From Paeniglutamicibacter terrestris (GTDB taxonomy: Bacteria; Actinomycetota; Actinomycetes; Actinomycetales; Micrococcaceae): a stretch of DNA of 64,000 nt. Below are positions 27,200 to 37,300 of the stretch, piece by piece. The stretch's first letter is position 1, and each line of letters begins with the position of its first letter. The stretch spans positions 124,001 through 188,000 of the forward strand of contig NZ_JAAWVT010000003.1 in assembly GCF_012271785.1 (NCBI RefSeq), given 5' to 3'. The translations under genes and the position numbers were made by a program. The notes under the pieces are model-generated. The model saw nothing but the letters and a program-made list of their open reading frames with translations, had not been told where the DNA came from and ran no database searches.

Positions 27200-28498
27200 A
27201 TGTCAGCATCGGCGAGCGAGCCCATCCACCCGCTAGCGCTGCGCCTTCGGGGCAAGGCCGTCCTCTGCGTCGGAGCCGGAAAGGTAGCCCACCGTCGGCT
27301 GAGTGCCCTGCTTGAGGCCGGCGCACGTATCACCGTCATCGCTCCCGCTGCGGTACCGGAGATCCGTGCCCTGGCCGAGTCCGGAGCACTGACCTGGCGC
27401 CAGCGAGGTTATGAGCCCGGGGACCTGGAGGGCATGTGGCTGGCCCACACCGCCACCGGGGACCCAGCGCTGGACGCCCGGGTGAGTCAGGATGCCGAAG
27501 AACGCCGGATCTGGTGCATCAACGCCGCCGATGCCCAGGCCTCCAGCGCCTGGACCCCGGCGATTACCCGGACCAGCGAAGGAATCACCATTGCGGTGAG
27601 CGCCGGCGGAGACCCGCGCCGCGCCGCCGGACTGCGCAACGCCATTGCCTTGGCCGCTGACACCGGATTACTGCCGCTGCGCCGCCGGCGCACCGGCCCC
27701 GGATCGGTGGCCCTGGTCGGTGGCGGCCCGGGAGATCCCGGGCTGATCACCGTCACCGGGCGCCGATTGCTGGCGGCCGCCGATGTGGTGGTCGCCGACC
27801 GGCTGGGCCCGCGCGCTCTGCTGCGCGAACTGGACCCTGCGGTGAAAATCATCGAGGTCGGCAAGGCCCCGGGCGACCACCTGGCCACCCAGGATCAGAT
27901 CAACGAGGTGCTCGTGCGTGAGGCCCGCGCGGGAAACCGCGTCGTGCGGCTCAAGGGCGGGGACCCATTTGTCCTGGGCCGCGGCGGAGAAGAAGCAGAC
28001 TATTGCCGGGCCCACGGTGTATCGGTGGAGATCATCTCCGGGGTCACCAGCGCCATCTCGGTCCCCGCAGCTGCCGGTATCCCCGTCACGCACCGCGGTG
28101 TGGCTACCGGATTCTCGATGGCCACCGGGCACGACGAGCTTTGCGAACTGCCCGCACGGGCCGATCACACGCTGGTTCTGCTGATGGGGGTGGGACGGCT
28201 GGAACGCAATACCGCCACCCTGCTGGGCCGTGGCTTGGCTGCCGACACCCCAGTGGCCATCATCGAACGTGGTTACAGCCCCGATCAACGCGTGACCATC
28301 GGAGATCTGGGCACCATTGCCGCCACGGCCACCCGCATCGGGGTGGCAAACCCTGCGGTGATCGTGATCGGCGACGTCGTGCGGCTCAGCCCGCATGCCG
28401 CCGGAATCCTGGAGCCGAGCCAGCAGCCAGCCGCCGCCGTACCCCACGCCATTGATGCGAGACGGGTGCAGCACCGCGTGCCGCAACCCGTCGGCTGA
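27200..28498 (+). CDS. cysG: Siroheme synthase: uroporphyrinogen-III methyltransferase with precorrin-2 dehydrogenase domain
   Basis: The 432-residue fusion has an N-terminal NAD-dependent precorrin-2 dehydrogenase domain (LCVGAGKVAHRRL, then AVSAGGDPRRA). A C-terminal SAM-dependent uroporphyrinogen-III C-methyltransferase follows (VALVGGGPGDPGLITV, VVRLKGGDPFVLGRGGEE). It converts uroporphyrinogen III to sirohydrochlorin; iron is then added, probably by the CbiX-type chelatase at 18667. AAGGAAG about 6-9 bases before the ATG at 27200 supports this start. An ATG at 27152, overlapping the permease stop, would add a His-rich 16-residue leader (MSQHHLHAHHEA) and cannot be excluded. Confidence 0.92.
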   Translation: MSASASEPIHPLALRLRGKAVLCVGAGKVAHRRLSALLEAGARITVIAPAAVPEIRALAESGALTWRQRGYEPGDLEGMWLAHTATGDPALDARVSQDAEERRIWCINAADAQASSAWTPAITRTSEGITIAVSAGGDPRRAAGLRNAIALAADTGLLPLRRRRTGPGSVALVGGGPGDPGLITVTGRRLLAAADVVVADRLGPRALLRELDPAVKIIEVGKAPGDHLATQDQINEVLVREARAGNRVVRLKGGDPFVLGRGGEEADYCRAHGVSVEIISGVTSAISVPAAAGIPVTHRGVATGFSMATGHDELCELPARADHTLVLLMGVGRLERNTATLLGRGLAADTPVAIIERGYSPDQRVTIGDLGTIAATATRIGVANPAVIVIGDVVRLSPHAAGILEPSQQPAAAVPHAIDARRVQHRVPQPVG

Positions 28499-28596
28499 GC
28501 GTTCCCCAACCGGCTCGTTACCACCACTTGGCCGTTGACCGCCGAAAAGTACCACTACCTACCTCGAATCTTTAGCTACCTAGGAGAACACCCGTC

Positions 28597-30102
28597 ATGA
28601 CGCAGCAGAACGCCACCGATGTGACCCCCGCCGCCTTTACCACCCGCCCGCTGCGTGTCGCCATCATCGGCGCCGGCCCGGCAGGCATCTACGCGGCCGA
28701 CATCCTCACCAAGGCGGAGCGTGACTTTGAGCTGGCCATCGACATTTTTGATAGGTACCCCGCACCCTATGGACTGATTCGCTACGGTGTGGCCCCTGAC
28801 CACCCGCGCATCAAGGGCATCGTTAAGGCACTGCATAAGGTTCTTGACCGCGGGGATATCCGCTTCTTTGGCAACGTGAACTACGGCGTCGACCTGACCT
28901 TGGCGGAGTTGAACGAGCACTACGACGCAGTCATCTTCGCCACCGGCGCCATCACCGACGCCGACCTGAACATTCCGGGCATCGAACTGGACGGTTCCTA
29001 TGGTGCCGCTGACTTCGTTTCTTGGTACGACGGCCACCCCGATGTGCCGCGCACCTGGCCGCTTGAAGCCAAAGAAATCGCGGTACTCGGCAACGGAAAC
29101 GTGGCCCTTGACGTGGCTCGGGTGCTTTCCAAGCACGCCGAAGACCTCTTGGTCACCGAAATTCCGGAAAACGTGTTCGCGGGTCTGAAGGATTCCCCGG
29201 TCACCGATGTCCACGTTTTTGGTCGCCGAGGACCGGCCCAGGTGAAGTTCACCCCGTTAGAACTGCGCGAACTCTCGCACAGCCACGACGTGGACATCGT
29301 GTTGTACCCGGAAGACTTCGAATTTGATGCCGCCTCCGATGCCGCCATCAAGTCCAACAACCAGATCAAGACGATGGTCGGCACGCTGACCAACTGGCTC
29401 ATCGAACAGGAAGAACGCGAAGAAAACGCCGACGTCGCACAGCCGTCGGGCGCTGCCGTGGCCGGACGCCAGCGCCGTCGGCTACACCTGCACTTCCTGC
29501 AGTCTCCGATCGAGGTCACCGGGGAGAACGGCAAGGTCACGGGGCTGACGTTTGAACGCCAGGAACTTGATGGAACCGGTCAGGCACGCGGGACCGGCGA
29601 GCAGGTGCACTACCCGGTGCAGGCGATCTACCGCGCCATCGGCTACTTCGGCTCCGCCTTGCCGGAGATTGAGTACGACGGGCGCACCGGCACCGTACCG
29701 AATCACGAGGGCAAGGTGCTTGATCGATCGGGCACCCACGTGCCGGGACTCTATGCCACCGGCTGGATCAAGCGTGGACCGGTGGGCCTGATTGGCCACA
29801 CCAAGTCGGATGCCGCCGAGACCATCGCCCACCTGATCTCCGATCTTTCGACGCTGCCGCTGGCCAGCAATGCGGCCCCCGATGCGGTGAGCGCACTTCT
29901 GGCCGCCAAGTCCGTGGCCTACACCAGCTGGGAAGGTTGGCTGGCACTTGACGCGCATGAGCAAGCCCTTGGCGCCGCCGCGGAGCCTGCCCCCACGAAG
30001 GGGGGTCCGGTTACTCGTGAACGCATCAAGGTGGTTGACCGCGCCGAGATGGTCGCAGCGTCCTCTACCGCCCAGGAAGCCTCGGCATCTCTGGCGGGTT
30101 AA
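28597..30102 (+). CDS. fprA: Ferredoxin-NADP reductase (FprA/adrenodoxin-reductase type)
   Basis: The 501-residue flavoprotein has the FAD motif IIGAGPAGIYAAD (residues 25-37), the signature FDRYPAPYGLIRYGVAPDH, and the NADP motif AVLGNGNVALDVARVL. The C-terminal FAD contact is GWIKRGPVGLIGHTKSDA. It moves electrons between NADPH and ferredoxin, which the sulfite reductase upstream needs; that link is inference from position. TAGGAG precedes the ATG. A 98-base gap with a TTGACC (28535-28540) may give it its own promoter. Confidence 0.92.
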   Translation: MTQQNATDVTPAAFTTRPLRVAIIGAGPAGIYAADILTKAERDFELAIDIFDRYPAPYGLIRYGVAPDHPRIKGIVKALHKVLDRGDIRFFGNVNYGVDLTLAELNEHYDAVIFATGAITDADLNIPGIELDGSYGAADFVSWYDGHPDVPRTWPLEAKEIAVLGNGNVALDVARVLSKHAEDLLVTEIPENVFAGLKDSPVTDVHVFGRRGPAQVKFTPLELRELSHSHDVDIVLYPEDFEFDAASDAAIKSNNQIKTMVGTLTNWLIEQEEREENADVAQPSGAAVAGRQRRRLHLHFLQSPIEVTGENGKVTGLTFERQELDGTGQARGTGEQVHYPVQAIYRAIGYFGSALPEIEYDGRTGTVPNHEGKVLDRSGTHVPGLYATGWIKRGPVGLIGHTKSDAAETIAHLISDLSTLPLASNAAPDAVSALLAAKSVAYTSWEGWLALDAHEQALGAAAEPAPTKGGPVTRERIKVVDRAEMVAASSTAQEASASLAG

Positions 30103-30204
30103 GTTGAGTGCAGCTCACTGTGCTGGGCAAGAGGTGAAGTGCGGGGTATTTTGCCGATGTTGCGGGCTCATGGAGAATTTTGAGCGCGGTGATCACCACT
30201 AGCG

Positions 30205-30321
30205 GCTGACAACGCCGCTGATGATGTGTCCTATGCTGTGAATACAGCGCATCGTGTGACTTTGGATGGGCTGGTGGAGTGTCAGGCGACGCAGGGTGGC
30301 ACCCACAAGCTCATCCGCAGA
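30205..30321 (+). pseudogene. C-terminal relic of a short-chain dehydrogenase
   Basis: Translated in one frame the stretch reads ADNAADDVSYAVNTAHRVTL and ends HKLIRR. The intact SDR at 17900 ends in the same way: ADIVSYAVNAPHHVNLDE, then AHKLIRDQA. No catalytic region, cofactor motif or start is present upstream, so only the last 40 or so codons survive. The relic lies between fprA and the alpha/beta-hydrolase gene. The preceding 100 bases hold nothing recognisable apart from a GGTGATCACC palindrome. Confidence 0.7.
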
Positions 30322-30358
30322 ATTCAGGCCACACCTTGCCCCGAGAGGCGCCTCCCAC

Positions 30359-32065
30359 GTGATCAAATCCATCGGCCCCTTCCTCACCAATGTACAGACG
30401 CGGCTGCCTCATCTAGCGTGCGGATTGGTGTTGGCATCGCTGGCACTCACGCCGTCGTTGGTTCCTCGCCCCACGCTCTTTCAAGGCTTCTTGGCTGGGC
30501 TATGGTTCATGATCGGCTTCGGACTGGGGAATCCAGTGCGGAACTTCGGGCGGTGGCTTCGCATGTTGCTGCCCGGGCGGTTGGCAAACTTTACCCCGTC
30601 GTTGCGTAGTGCACGGATCTTGCGCACGGTCGCCCTTTTTCTCCTTTTTGCCTACCTGTTGATCTATGCGAGCATCGTGGTGCACTGGCAGAACGAGGTT
30701 CGCGCACTGGTGGAGATGGACCCGGTGGATGGTGCCGCTCACGTGGTATTCGTCCTCGCGGCGCTGGTCACGATGGTACTGTGTTGGGGCATCGCACGGG
30801 GCATTTCTTCCATCGCGAGCCTGGCGGCTCGCCGAGTGGCCAAAGCGGGGGGCTCTGTGCGGACAGCTGCCTGGATGTGGTCGCTTACCTCGGTGCTGAG
30901 CACAGTGCTCCTGGCGGCGGTGCTAGTAGGGGGTGGATTGGTGACGGTGGGGAAAATTTACGCAGGGCGTGATGCCGGAACTCTCGATGGCAGTGTGCGC
31001 CCGATTCTTCCCACCCGATCAGGCTCCGGGGAATCAGCAGCCGCATGGGAAGGGTTGGGCCGCCAAGGCAGGGCCTTTGCTGGGGGCGGCCCAAGTGCCG
31101 ATGCCATCGCCAAGATCACCGGCACCGCCATTGACCCGGTACGCGTCTATGCCGGGCTTTCTCAGGGCGCGGATATGCTCGAGCGCGCGGCGTTGGTGGT
31201 TGATGAGTTGGAGCGTACCGGTGGCTTTGAGCGCGAGGTGCTGCTGGTAGCCACCCCGACCGGCTCCGGTTGGTTGGAGCCCCAAGCCATCGCCGCTTTT
31301 GAATACCTCTACGCCGGTGACACGGCGACCGCCTCGATGCAGTATTCCTATCAGCCCAGCTGGGTGTCCTTCCTCTTTGACCCCGAGCTGGCAGCGGCGT
31401 CGAGCACTGCCCTTTTTGATGCTGTGTATGAGCGCTGGGAACAGCTTCCGCGGGAGCAGCGGCCCCGGCTTGCCGTCTATGGCCTCAGCCTGGGGGCAGC
31501 GGGGATGCAGGGTCATTTCACCGGTCTAGATGAGATGCTTCAGCGCACCGATGCCGCCCTGTTCACTGGCCCTCCGGCAAATTCGGAGCCCTGGCGTACG
31601 CTGCAGAATACGCGTGATGACTCCAGCCCCATCTGGCGCCCGATTTACCACCAGGGGAAAAATGTGCGCTGGCAGTCCAAACCAGGCGACTTCTTGGAGC
31701 CCGCCGGAACATGGGAACAACCGCGGATCGGCTATCTTCAGCACGCCACCGACCCGATCACCTGGCTTGATCCAGCGGTGATATACCAACGCCCCGAATG
31801 GCTCGGCGCTAGTGCAGCGGAAGGCGGCCGCGGAGCGGACGTGAGCGATGCAATGATGTGGATGCCCGGTATCACGTACATGCATCTGGTGACCGACATG
31901 TTAGTCAGCGAGGCGGTGCCGCCGAGCCACGGACACAACTTCGGAGATGTGGCCCTTGATGCGTGGGCTCAAGTGCTTCCCGGTCACGGATTGAGTGATC
32001 GGCAGCTGGACGCGGTCCAGGAAATCATCGCGGGCATCAACACGCATGACCCGATCTGGGAGTGA
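30359..32065 (+). CDS. Alpha/beta-hydrolase family membrane protein
   Basis: The protein of about 568 residues has four to five hydrophobic segments in the first 200 residues. A soluble hydrolase domain follows, with the nucleophile elbow YGLSLGAAG (Gly-x-Ser-x-Gly), and the end GHNFGDVALDAWAQVLPGHG supplies the catalytic His region. This arrangement matches the actinobacterial alpha/beta-hydrolase family with an N-terminal membrane domain (Pfam Abhydrolase_9 type); substrates are unknown. The GTG at 30359 is chosen because GAGAGG lies 10 bases upstream. The longer frame from 30266 begins inside the SDR relic. It is convergent with the HNH gene, with only three bases between stops. Confidence 0.78.
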   Translation: MIKSIGPFLTNVQTRLPHLACGLVLASLALTPSLVPRPTLFQGFLAGLWFMIGFGLGNPVRNFGRWLRMLLPGRLANFTPSLRSARILRTVALFLLFAYLLIYASIVVHWQNEVRALVEMDPVDGAAHVVFVLAALVTMVLCWGIARGISSIASLAARRVAKAGGSVRTAAWMWSLTSVLSTVLLAAVLVGGGLVTVGKIYAGRDAGTLDGSVRPILPTRSGSGESAAAWEGLGRQGRAFAGGGPSADAIAKITGTAIDPVRVYAGLSQGADMLERAALVVDELERTGGFEREVLLVATPTGSGWLEPQAIAAFEYLYAGDTATASMQYSYQPSWVSFLFDPELAAASSTALFDAVYERWEQLPREQRPRLAVYGLSLGAAGMQGHFTGLDEMLQRTDAALFTGPPANSEPWRTLQNTRDDSSPIWRPIYHQGKNVRWQSKPGDFLEPAGTWEQPRIGYLQHATDPITWLDPAVIYQRPEWLGASAAEGGRGADVSDAMMWMPGITYMHLVTDMLVSEAVPPSHGHNFGDVALDAWAQVLPGHGLSDRQLDAVQEIIAGINTHDPIWE

Positions 32066-32068
32066 TGC

Positions 32069-33826
32069 CTAGGCCGCCCGAAGGGGACTGATGGCGGGGA
32101 AGAAGATCCAGTTTCGCCGCAGCAGTTGTTGCGGATCCCGGGACTTGGCCGCAAGCACATGCGGGATCCCGCGGATCATTTCAATCCGGAACTTTCCTGC
32201 GTGATAACTCTGGTGGCATGCCGGACAGAGCAGACAGCCTCGTGAGACATTGGTCCGCCCGCCCAGCATCCAGGGATCAAGGTGGTGCGCCTCGCAGCGA
32301 TTCGCTGACATGGTGCAGCCGGGATTGATACATCCCTTATCTCGCACCGCGATGGCTCGGCGTTGAGCCCGATTGAAGTATCTGCGTGTGCGCCCCAGTT
32401 CCAACGGGACGCCCGTGCCGTCCAAAACAATCGGGATGATCCCGGCATTGCAGGCGATGCGTCGGCAGGTTGCTGCGGAAATATCCTCGCCGTGATCGGT
32501 GAGACCAGCAGTCTCTAGCTGGCCCATGAACGTTGCCAGATCAACGGTGACATTCATGGTGAAGTTGGGGGCTAGCGGCATTTGATCCTCACCAGCTGAT
32601 CCGGTGATGGTGCCATCGGTGCTGCCAGCGCCGGGCTCCGGTGGGGCGGTGGCACTACGCAAGGCATCAAGCATAAATTGGTGAAGGCGTTTGGCTCGCT
32701 GCCGTGTGAGTGCTTGTTCGATGCTCTCGCCGGGTTGCATATTTATGGTTGGATCCAGTTGGACGGGCACGCCTACGTCGGTGAATTCGGCCGTGGGTCG
32801 TTGATCGACCGGAACCTTGGGGTCGATGGCCCATTCGGGGATTGTTGGAGCCTCATCGATGGGGGCCCGGGGCACAGTTCCGGCCTTGGTCCTCGGGCTG
32901 TTGAGGATGTCAGCCGCGGTGGCCAGTAATTCGTGGCCCTCCGCGGTGGTGATGACCTTGTATTCGTAGCCCTTGGCTGTATGGCCGAGGTAGTGGGCGC
33001 CGATAAAGAGGTCTTCGGTTCCCAATAGCTCCGTGGCAACTCGTCGCTCATCGAGGCGTTTGGCCTGGTCCTTGAGCAGTTTTGCCGTTCCCTGAGCGTT
33101 GCGAGTGCGTGCCGCCGCGGCTAGCTCGCCCTCCAACTCGCGGTCAGGTGTGAGGCCGCCTTGCCCATCGGCACGTTGCGGATCCAATGCTTCAAACCTC
33201 GTGGCGAGCGTAGCAAGCGCCTTGGGGTCCGCAGCGGCATCGGTAAGTACCTGACCCAAAAGCGGGTACTTGGGTGGAAGTTCGCGGCCGTTAAACCCGG
33301 TACGTGGCAACAGGTTCTCCGCGCTGCGTACCCGATGCTTGGCCTGAAAATGGGTGAGGTTGTGTTGTGCACTGAGAAAATCTGTTTCATCCCGGTAGAG
33401 CGGTTGGTGTCCCGATGGTGTTGGCACATCGTGGGGGAGTATCCCGGAAGAGGCGAAGTCGCTGGGCGTCGCCAGTGCCTGATTAACGGCGGCCAAGGAT
33501 TCTTCGGTGATGGTGTGAAGGGCGGCGGAGGTAGCCGATGAGGTGGCCAGCAGCTGACCGTAGCCCGTTTGCCGGTAGAGATCTTCGGTGAGTTTTACGA
33601 ACGTAGCGGCGCGTACCGGTGAGGAGCGAACCGTGGCTGCCGAGCGGTCAAGTGTGAGACGAACCAGAGGAACCAATAGGCCCAGCACGCGCAAGTCATC
33701 CGGTGCGGGATCGGCATCGGACTGACTCTGGATGGCTGGGTCGGAGCCTGCGCGGGGCAACAGTGCGGTGATCGCCTCCAACGCCGCGAGCGTGAGTGGT
33801 TCGTGTGTTTCCATGTCCACCAGCAT
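32069..33826 (-). CDS. DUF222 / HNH endonuclease domain protein
   Basis: The 585-residue protein has a long helical DUF222-type (13E12 repeat) region and a C-terminal HNH domain. The HNH core reads CINPGC, CEAHHLDPW, NVSRGCLLCPACHQSYH, giving the zinc cysteines and catalytic His. Such genes occur in many copies in actinobacterial genomes and are thought to be selfish or mobile; their targets are unknown. The ATG at 33826 has TATATAT 8 bases upstream, which suits a leaderless start; METHEPLT at 33814 is an alternative. It is divergent from ileS. Confidence 0.82.
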   Translation of the reverse strand: MLVDMETHEPLTLAALEAITALLPRAGSDPAIQSQSDADPAPDDLRVLGLLVPLVRLTLDRSAATVRSSPVRAATFVKLTEDLYRQTGYGQLLATSSATSAALHTITEESLAAVNQALATPSDFASSGILPHDVPTPSGHQPLYRDETDFLSAQHNLTHFQAKHRVRSAENLLPRTGFNGRELPPKYPLLGQVLTDAAADPKALATLATRFEALDPQRADGQGGLTPDRELEGELAAAARTRNAQGTAKLLKDQAKRLDERRVATELLGTEDLFIGAHYLGHTAKGYEYKVITTAEGHELLATAADILNSPRTKAGTVPRAPIDEAPTIPEWAIDPKVPVDQRPTAEFTDVGVPVQLDPTINMQPGESIEQALTRQRAKRLHQFMLDALRSATAPPEPGAGSTDGTITGSAGEDQMPLAPNFTMNVTVDLATFMGQLETAGLTDHGEDISAATCRRIACNAGIIPIVLDGTGVPLELGRTRRYFNRAQRRAIAVRDKGCINPGCTMSANRCEAHHLDPWMLGGRTNVSRGCLLCPACHQSYHAGKFRIEMIRGIPHVLAAKSRDPQQLLRRNWIFFPAISPLRAA

Positions 33827-34027
33827 GCGCCGGATATATAGGGCGTGGGGAAAGTGCGTGGGGAATGTGGATAAGTATTCCGCGTGAGATCGCGGCTCTG
33901 TCCCGCCTTGCCCGATGGGTTCGGTGCGAACGTTGGGCGGCAATCCCAGGAATGGAGCGAGTCATACAGCCGGGGATCAAACCAGCGGCTTAAACTAGGA
34001 GACTAGCCAGCGGACTAAAGCAGGGGA

Positions 34028-34058
34028 TTGAGCATGATGGGGGATCGCGCGCTAGACT
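34028..34058 (+). promoter_or_regulatory. Candidate ileS promoter
   Basis: TTGAGC (34028-34033) and TAGACT (34053-34058) are 19 bases apart and lie just before the T-box RNA, placing the transcript start near 34065. Confidence 0.5.
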
Positions 34059-34064
34059 GGAGGC

Positions 34065-34310
34065 ATTAGGACATCGACCCGGTTATCGCCGGTGAGTCCT
34101 CGGAAGAACAGCCGTTGTCGCCATCGTGCGCGTTGGCCCAGTAGAACCGAGCGGGTAAGCCCGTCACAGCTATTAACGAGCGGCGCGAAACACCTCGAAG
34201 CAATTCGGGGCGAATCGGGCAAGCGGGGTGGTACCGCGAGGTGAAGTGACCAATTTACTTCATTCTCGTCCCTGTGTTGGAGAACGCCTAGCGTGTAAAA
34301 ACGCCTTCGA
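34065..34310 (+). promoter_or_regulatory. T-box riboswitch (isoleucine) of ileS
   Basis: The canonical T-box GGGTGGTACCGCG is at 34226-34238. About 150 bases upstream, GGACATCGACC carries a candidate specifier codon ATC (34073-34075) for isoleucine, in the short Stem I typical of actinobacterial ileS. The T-box is followed by GCGAGGTGAAGT pairing with ACTTCATTCTCGT, but no T-run terminator. Control is therefore probably at translation, by hiding the ribosome-binding site unless uncharged tRNA-Ile binds. Confidence 0.92.
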
Positions 34311-34327
34311 TCCCAGGACTGCCGCAG

Positions 34328-37300
34328 ATGACCAGTTACCCCAAGGCCTCGACCGACCCGCATGGCACCACGCCATCCTCTCCCCGCTTCCCGGAGATTG
34401 AGGAACGGGTCCTTTCCTACTGGAAGAACGATGAGACCTTCCAGGCCTCCATCGATAATCGTGATGCCGGAGAAAACGGCGACAACGAGTTTGTCTTCTA
34501 CGATGGTCCGCCCTTCGCCAACGGCCTGCCGCACTACGGGCACCTGCTCACCGGCTACGTCAAGGACATGGTAGCCCGCTACCAGACCCAGCGTGGATCG
34601 CGCGTGGAACGCCGCTTCGGTTGGGACACCCACGGACTGCCGGCCGAACTTGAGGCCATGAAGCAGCTGGGCATGACCGACAAGGTGCAGATCGAGGCCA
34701 TGGGCATCGATAAGTTTAACGACGCCTGCCGCACCTCGGTGATGAAGTATGCCGGTGAGTGGCAGGAATACGTCACCCGTCAGGCGCGCTGGGTCGACTT
34801 TGAGAATGACTACAAGACGCTGAACGTCGAGTACATGGAATCGGTCATCTGGGCGTTTAAGCAGCTGTCCGACAAGGGCCTGACTTACCAGGGCTTCCGC
34901 GTGCTGCCGTACTGCTGGAAGGACGAGACCCCGCTGTCCAACCACGAGTTGCGGATGGACGATGATGTTTACAAGGACCGTCAGGACCAGACCGTCACCG
35001 TCTCCTTCGAACTGCTTGCCGGAGCATCGGAGATCTCCCAGGAGCTCGCCGGAGTCCAGGCCCTGGCTTGGACCACCACCCCCTGGACGCTGCCAACCAA
35101 CATGGCCCTGGCCGTGGGTCCGAAGATCTCCTACGTGGTACTGCCCGCCGGCGAAAACGGCGTGAAGGCCTCGGACGCGAGCGGAAACTTCCTGCTCGCC
35201 GAGGACCTGGTTGGTGCCTACGCCAAGGACCTGGGTTATGCCGACGCCAAGGCGGCCAGCGCAGCAATCAGCGCCCGCTACACCGGTGAACAGCTCGCCG
35301 GTATCACCTACGCACCGCTCTGGGACACCTTCACCGACACCGAGACGTGGAACACCGCCAAGGCCTGGCAGATCCTGGTGGCCGACTACGTCACCACCAC
35401 CGACGGCACCGGCATCGTCCACCAGGCACCGGCCTATGGTGAAGAGGATCAGAAGATCTGTGAGGCTGCCGGCATCCCGGTGATCCTCTCGATCGATGAA
35501 GGTGCAAAGTTCCTGCCGCTCTTTAAGGGTGGAGAACTGGAGCAGATCGTCGGTGTGCAGGTCTTTGACGCGAACAAGTCGATCACCGCGATCCTGAAGG
35601 ACTCGGCGAAGCTGATCAAGCAGGCTTCCTTCGAGCACTCCTACCCGCATTGCTGGCGCTGCCGCACCCCGCTGATCTACCGCGCGATCTCTTCCTGGTA
35701 CGTCCAGGTCACCGCGGTCAAGGACCGCATGCTGGAACTGAACCAGGGCATCAACTGGATCCCGGAGAACGTGAAGGAAGGCCAGTTTGGCAAGTGGCTG
35801 GCCAACGCCCGCGACTGGTCCATCTCACGCAACCGCTACTGGGGCTCCCCGATCCCGGTGTGGGAATGCGACGGCGAAAACTGCACGCACCGCGAGGTCT
35901 ACGGTTCGTTGGCCGAGCTGCAGGCCGGCTTCGGCCGACTGCCGCTGAACCTTGAGGGTCAACCGGATCTGCACCGCCCGTTCATCGACGAGCTGAGTAA
36001 AAAGCACGATGGCTGCGCCGAAAACGGCACCATGTACCGTGTGGAAGACGTGCTTGATGTCTGGTTTGACTCCGGATCGATGCCCTACGCCCAGGCGCAC
36101 TACCCGTTTGAGAACAAGGAATGGTTCGACACCCACCACCCGGCGGACTTCATCGTCGAATACATCGGGCAGACCCGCGGCTGGTTCTACACCATGCACG
36201 TGCTCTCCACCGCGCTCTTTGACCGCCCGGCCTACAAGAACGTGATCAGTCACGGCATCGTGCTGGGATCCGACGGACAGAAAATGTCTAAGTCGCTGCG
36301 CAACTACCCGGATGTTAACGAGGTGCTGGACCGCGACGGCTCCGATGCCATGCGCTGGTTCCTGCTCTCCTCCCCAATCCTGCGTGGTGGCAACCTGGTG
36401 GTCACCGAACAGGGCATCCGCGATGGCGTGCGTCAGGTCCTGCTGCCGATGTGGAACGTCTGGCACTTCTTCTGCCTGTACACCAACGCCGCAAATGACG
36501 GCGCCGGTTACACCGCGAAGCTCTCCTACTCCTCAAGTGACCCGCTGGATGCCTACATGCTGGCAGCTACCGGTGGATTGGTCCGCGACGTCACGGCCAA
36601 GCTGGACGCCTACGACATCTCCGATGCCGCAGAATCCATCCGCCAGTACATGGATACGCTGACCAACTGGTACGTGCGCCGGTCCCGCCAGCGCTTCTTC
36701 GACGAAGACACCGCTGCCTTCGACACGCTCTACACCTGCTTAGAAACCCTGACCCGCGTTTCGGCCTCGCTATTGCCGCTGGCGGCCGAGGAAATCTGGC
36801 GCGGACTCACCGGGGAACGCTCGGTTCACCTGGCCGATTGGCCCGACGCCGAGCTCTTTGGTGAGCACGCCGAGCTGGTGGCAGCCATGGAGGCCACCCG
36901 CCGCATCGCCTCGGTGGGTTCCTCGCTGCGCAAGGCGGCGAACCTGCGCGTGCGTCTGCCGCTGGCCGGCATGACCGTGGCAGCTCCCAACGCCGCGGCG
37001 TTGGAGGGCACCTTCGTGAGCATCCTGAAGGACGAGCTGAACCTGCGCAGCATCACGCTGATCGATGCAGCAACCGCCAACGCGGCCGAATACGGCATCA
37101 GCCAGCAACTAGTTATCAATGCCCGTGCCGCGGGCCCGCGACTGGGCAAAAATGTCCAGCTCGCCATCAAGGGTGCGAAATCTGGTGACTGGTCCGTGGG
37201 TGATGACGGTGTGGTCACCGCCGGTGGACTGGCTCTGCAGGAGCACGAGTACACGCTAGAAACCGTGGTGGCTCCCAGCATTGGTGAGGAATCGATCGCC

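Noticed and set aside
34052-35650. 532-codon open frame on the minus strand over the T-box and ileS
   Set aside because: It runs antisense to the T-box and ileS, with low-complexity Gly/Val/Leu composition typical of shadow frames.
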